A stretch of 7,549 nucleotides of DNA from Chloroflexota bacterium. Its GTDB lineage: Bacteria; Chloroflexota; UBA6077; CF-72. The DNA lies in contig JAFAPL010000392.1 in assembly GCA_019247135.1 (NCBI GenBank), forward strand, positions 1 to 7,549. The letters run 5' to 3'. Both the position numbers and the translations under genes were made by a program. Every line of letters starts with the position of its first letter. Position 1 is the first letter of the stretch. Shown piece after piece: positions 6,783 through 7,549 of the stretch. Below the pieces are notes generated by a model. That model was not told where the DNA came from, ran no database searches, and worked only from the letters and a program-made list of their open reading frames with translations.

Positions 6783-7549
6783 TCAAACCGCACCATCGGC
6801 GGCTTCGCCTGCACTTGCGAGGCCCACGCTAAGAACGTGATCCATCTCGTCCGCGCGCATGGCATCGAACTGGTCGTACAGAAAGCAGGCGGCAGCCCTG
6901 TTGCTATCGACACGGAAAAGCGGGGGCACGATGCTCCGGCATCGGTCCATGACGTACGGGCACCGATCCGCAAATGGACAGCCTTGCAGCGGTGCTCGGG
7001 CGATGGGCAACTCTGACTGAGGTGGGGCAGCATCATCCCATCGCTCGGTCACCTCAGGCTCTGGTATCGAGGAGATCAACAGTTGCGAATACGGATGCTT
7101 GGGCTGCTGGATCACCAGATCGACATCGCCAACTTCTGCAACTCTGCCTCGATACAGCACGATGAGGTTGCGACTGATCTGGTACGCGGTGGTCAGGTCA
7201 TGCGTGATGTAGAGGAACGAAATGCCGTACTCGACGTGGAGAGTTCGCAATGTCTCGAGAATCGTCGCCCGCAAAGATGCGTCGACCATCGACACCGGTT
7301 CGTCAGCGATGATCAGGCGAGGATGCAGCAGGAGGGCACGCGCGATGGTCAGGCGTTGACGTTGACCACCGCTGAGCTGGTGCGGATAGCGACCAAGTGT
7401 CTCGTCAGGCCGCAAGCCCACCGCGGCAAGCGCCTGGCTTATCAACTCGCGCGCCTCGCCACGCGACCGGGCGAGGTGAAATTTTGCGACCGCCACGGTC
7501 AGCAAGTGATCGACCTTGTAGAACGGGTTGAAGACCTCAAACGGATCCA
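6783..7549 (-). CDS. Dipeptide/oligopeptide-type ABC transporter ATPase (DppF/OppF-like), 5' end outside window
   Basis: This is the cytoplasmic ATP-hydrolysing subunit of an ABC importer of the Dpp/Opp (peptide/nickel) class. The 254 visible residues continue in frame to the window edge. The N-terminal part with Walker A is missing, and the TTG at 7505 is not the true start. Seen in order: DPFEVFNPFYKVDHL after the Q-loop region; the signature LSGGQRQR (58-65); Walker B LIIADEP (78-84); the D-loop SMVDAS; the H-loop His in YITHD (His116); the HPYSQLL motif; and the C-terminal oligopeptide-transporter domain with four cysteines (190, 196, 203, 221) in GCPFADRCPYVMDRC and AACFL. These C-terminal marks separate it from MalK-type sugar ATPases, which instead carry OB-like regulatory domains. 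It most likely ends a peptide- or oligosaccharide-transport operon lying to the right. The gap to the downstream binding-protein gene is 82 bp. The DppF-versus-DppD assignment is moderate. Confidence 0.93.
   Translation of the reverse strand, partial: DPFEVFNPFYKVDHLLTVAVAKFHLARSRGEARELISQALAAVGLRPDETLGRYPHQLSGGQRQRLTIARALLLHPRLIIADEPVSMVDASLRATILETLRTLHVEYGISFLYITHDLTTAYQISRNLIVLYRGRVAEVGDVDLVIQQPKHPYSQLLISSIPEPEVTERWDDAAPPQSELPIARAPLQGCPFADRCPYVMDRCRSIVPPLFRVDSNRAAACFLYDQFDAMRADEMDHVLSVGLASAGEAADGAV

Noticed and set aside
6276..7016. A 246-residue open frame on the plus strand
   Set aside because: It runs antisense across the binding-protein start, the intergenic gap and the ATPase end. 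Its composition shifts along its length and shows no domain.

Overview
The window is G+C-rich bacterial DNA with no mobile element, CRISPR array, rRNA or tRNA that I can see. The gene families (a CUT1-type sugar ABC system with a twin-arginine lipoprotein binding protein, a Dpp/Opp-type ATPase, a tandem-domain ABM-like protein) would fit a soil or thermophile-type member of Chloroflexota or Actinomycetota. That placement is a guess from gene style, not a result.

The right half (about 3425-7549, all minus strand) is intact. Reading in the direction of transcription, it holds the C-terminal two thirds of a dipeptide/oligopeptide-type ABC ATPase that starts beyond the window edge. An 82-bp gap with a strong Shine-Dalgarno site follows. 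Then comes a compact three-gene carbohydrate importer: a lipoprotein solute-binding protein, then two MalF/MalG-like permeases. The binding protein and first permease are 13 nt apart, and the two permeases overlap in a TGATG stop/start. No MalK-like ATPase is in the operon.

The left half (1-3330) looks very different: all four genes are interrupted. A (+) tandem-domain antibiotic-biosynthesis-monooxygenase-like protein, cut by the window edge, has an apparent one-base loss between its domains. A (-) proline-iminopeptidase-family alpha/beta hydrolase has one extra base near 813-814. A (-) unrecognised gene of about 234 codons can be followed only by switching frame five or more times. A (+) class I SAM-dependent methyltransferase has an in-frame TAA at 3111-3113, after which clear family sequence continues in the same frame. 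Either this is a decaying gene island beside an intact transporter, or the assembly is of poor quality on this side. Raw reads would decide.

The methyltransferase and the sugar operon converge at about 3330-3424. The ABM-like gene and the hydrolase converge at 433-575, where there is a 9-bp inverted repeat and a perfect 10-bp tandem duplication. The unknown gene and the methyltransferase diverge from about 2432-2528. I found no system that I would call new. The most notable points are the run of disrupted genes, the unrecognised broken gene, and the binding protein's neighbour being an ATPase of the peptide rather than the sugar class.
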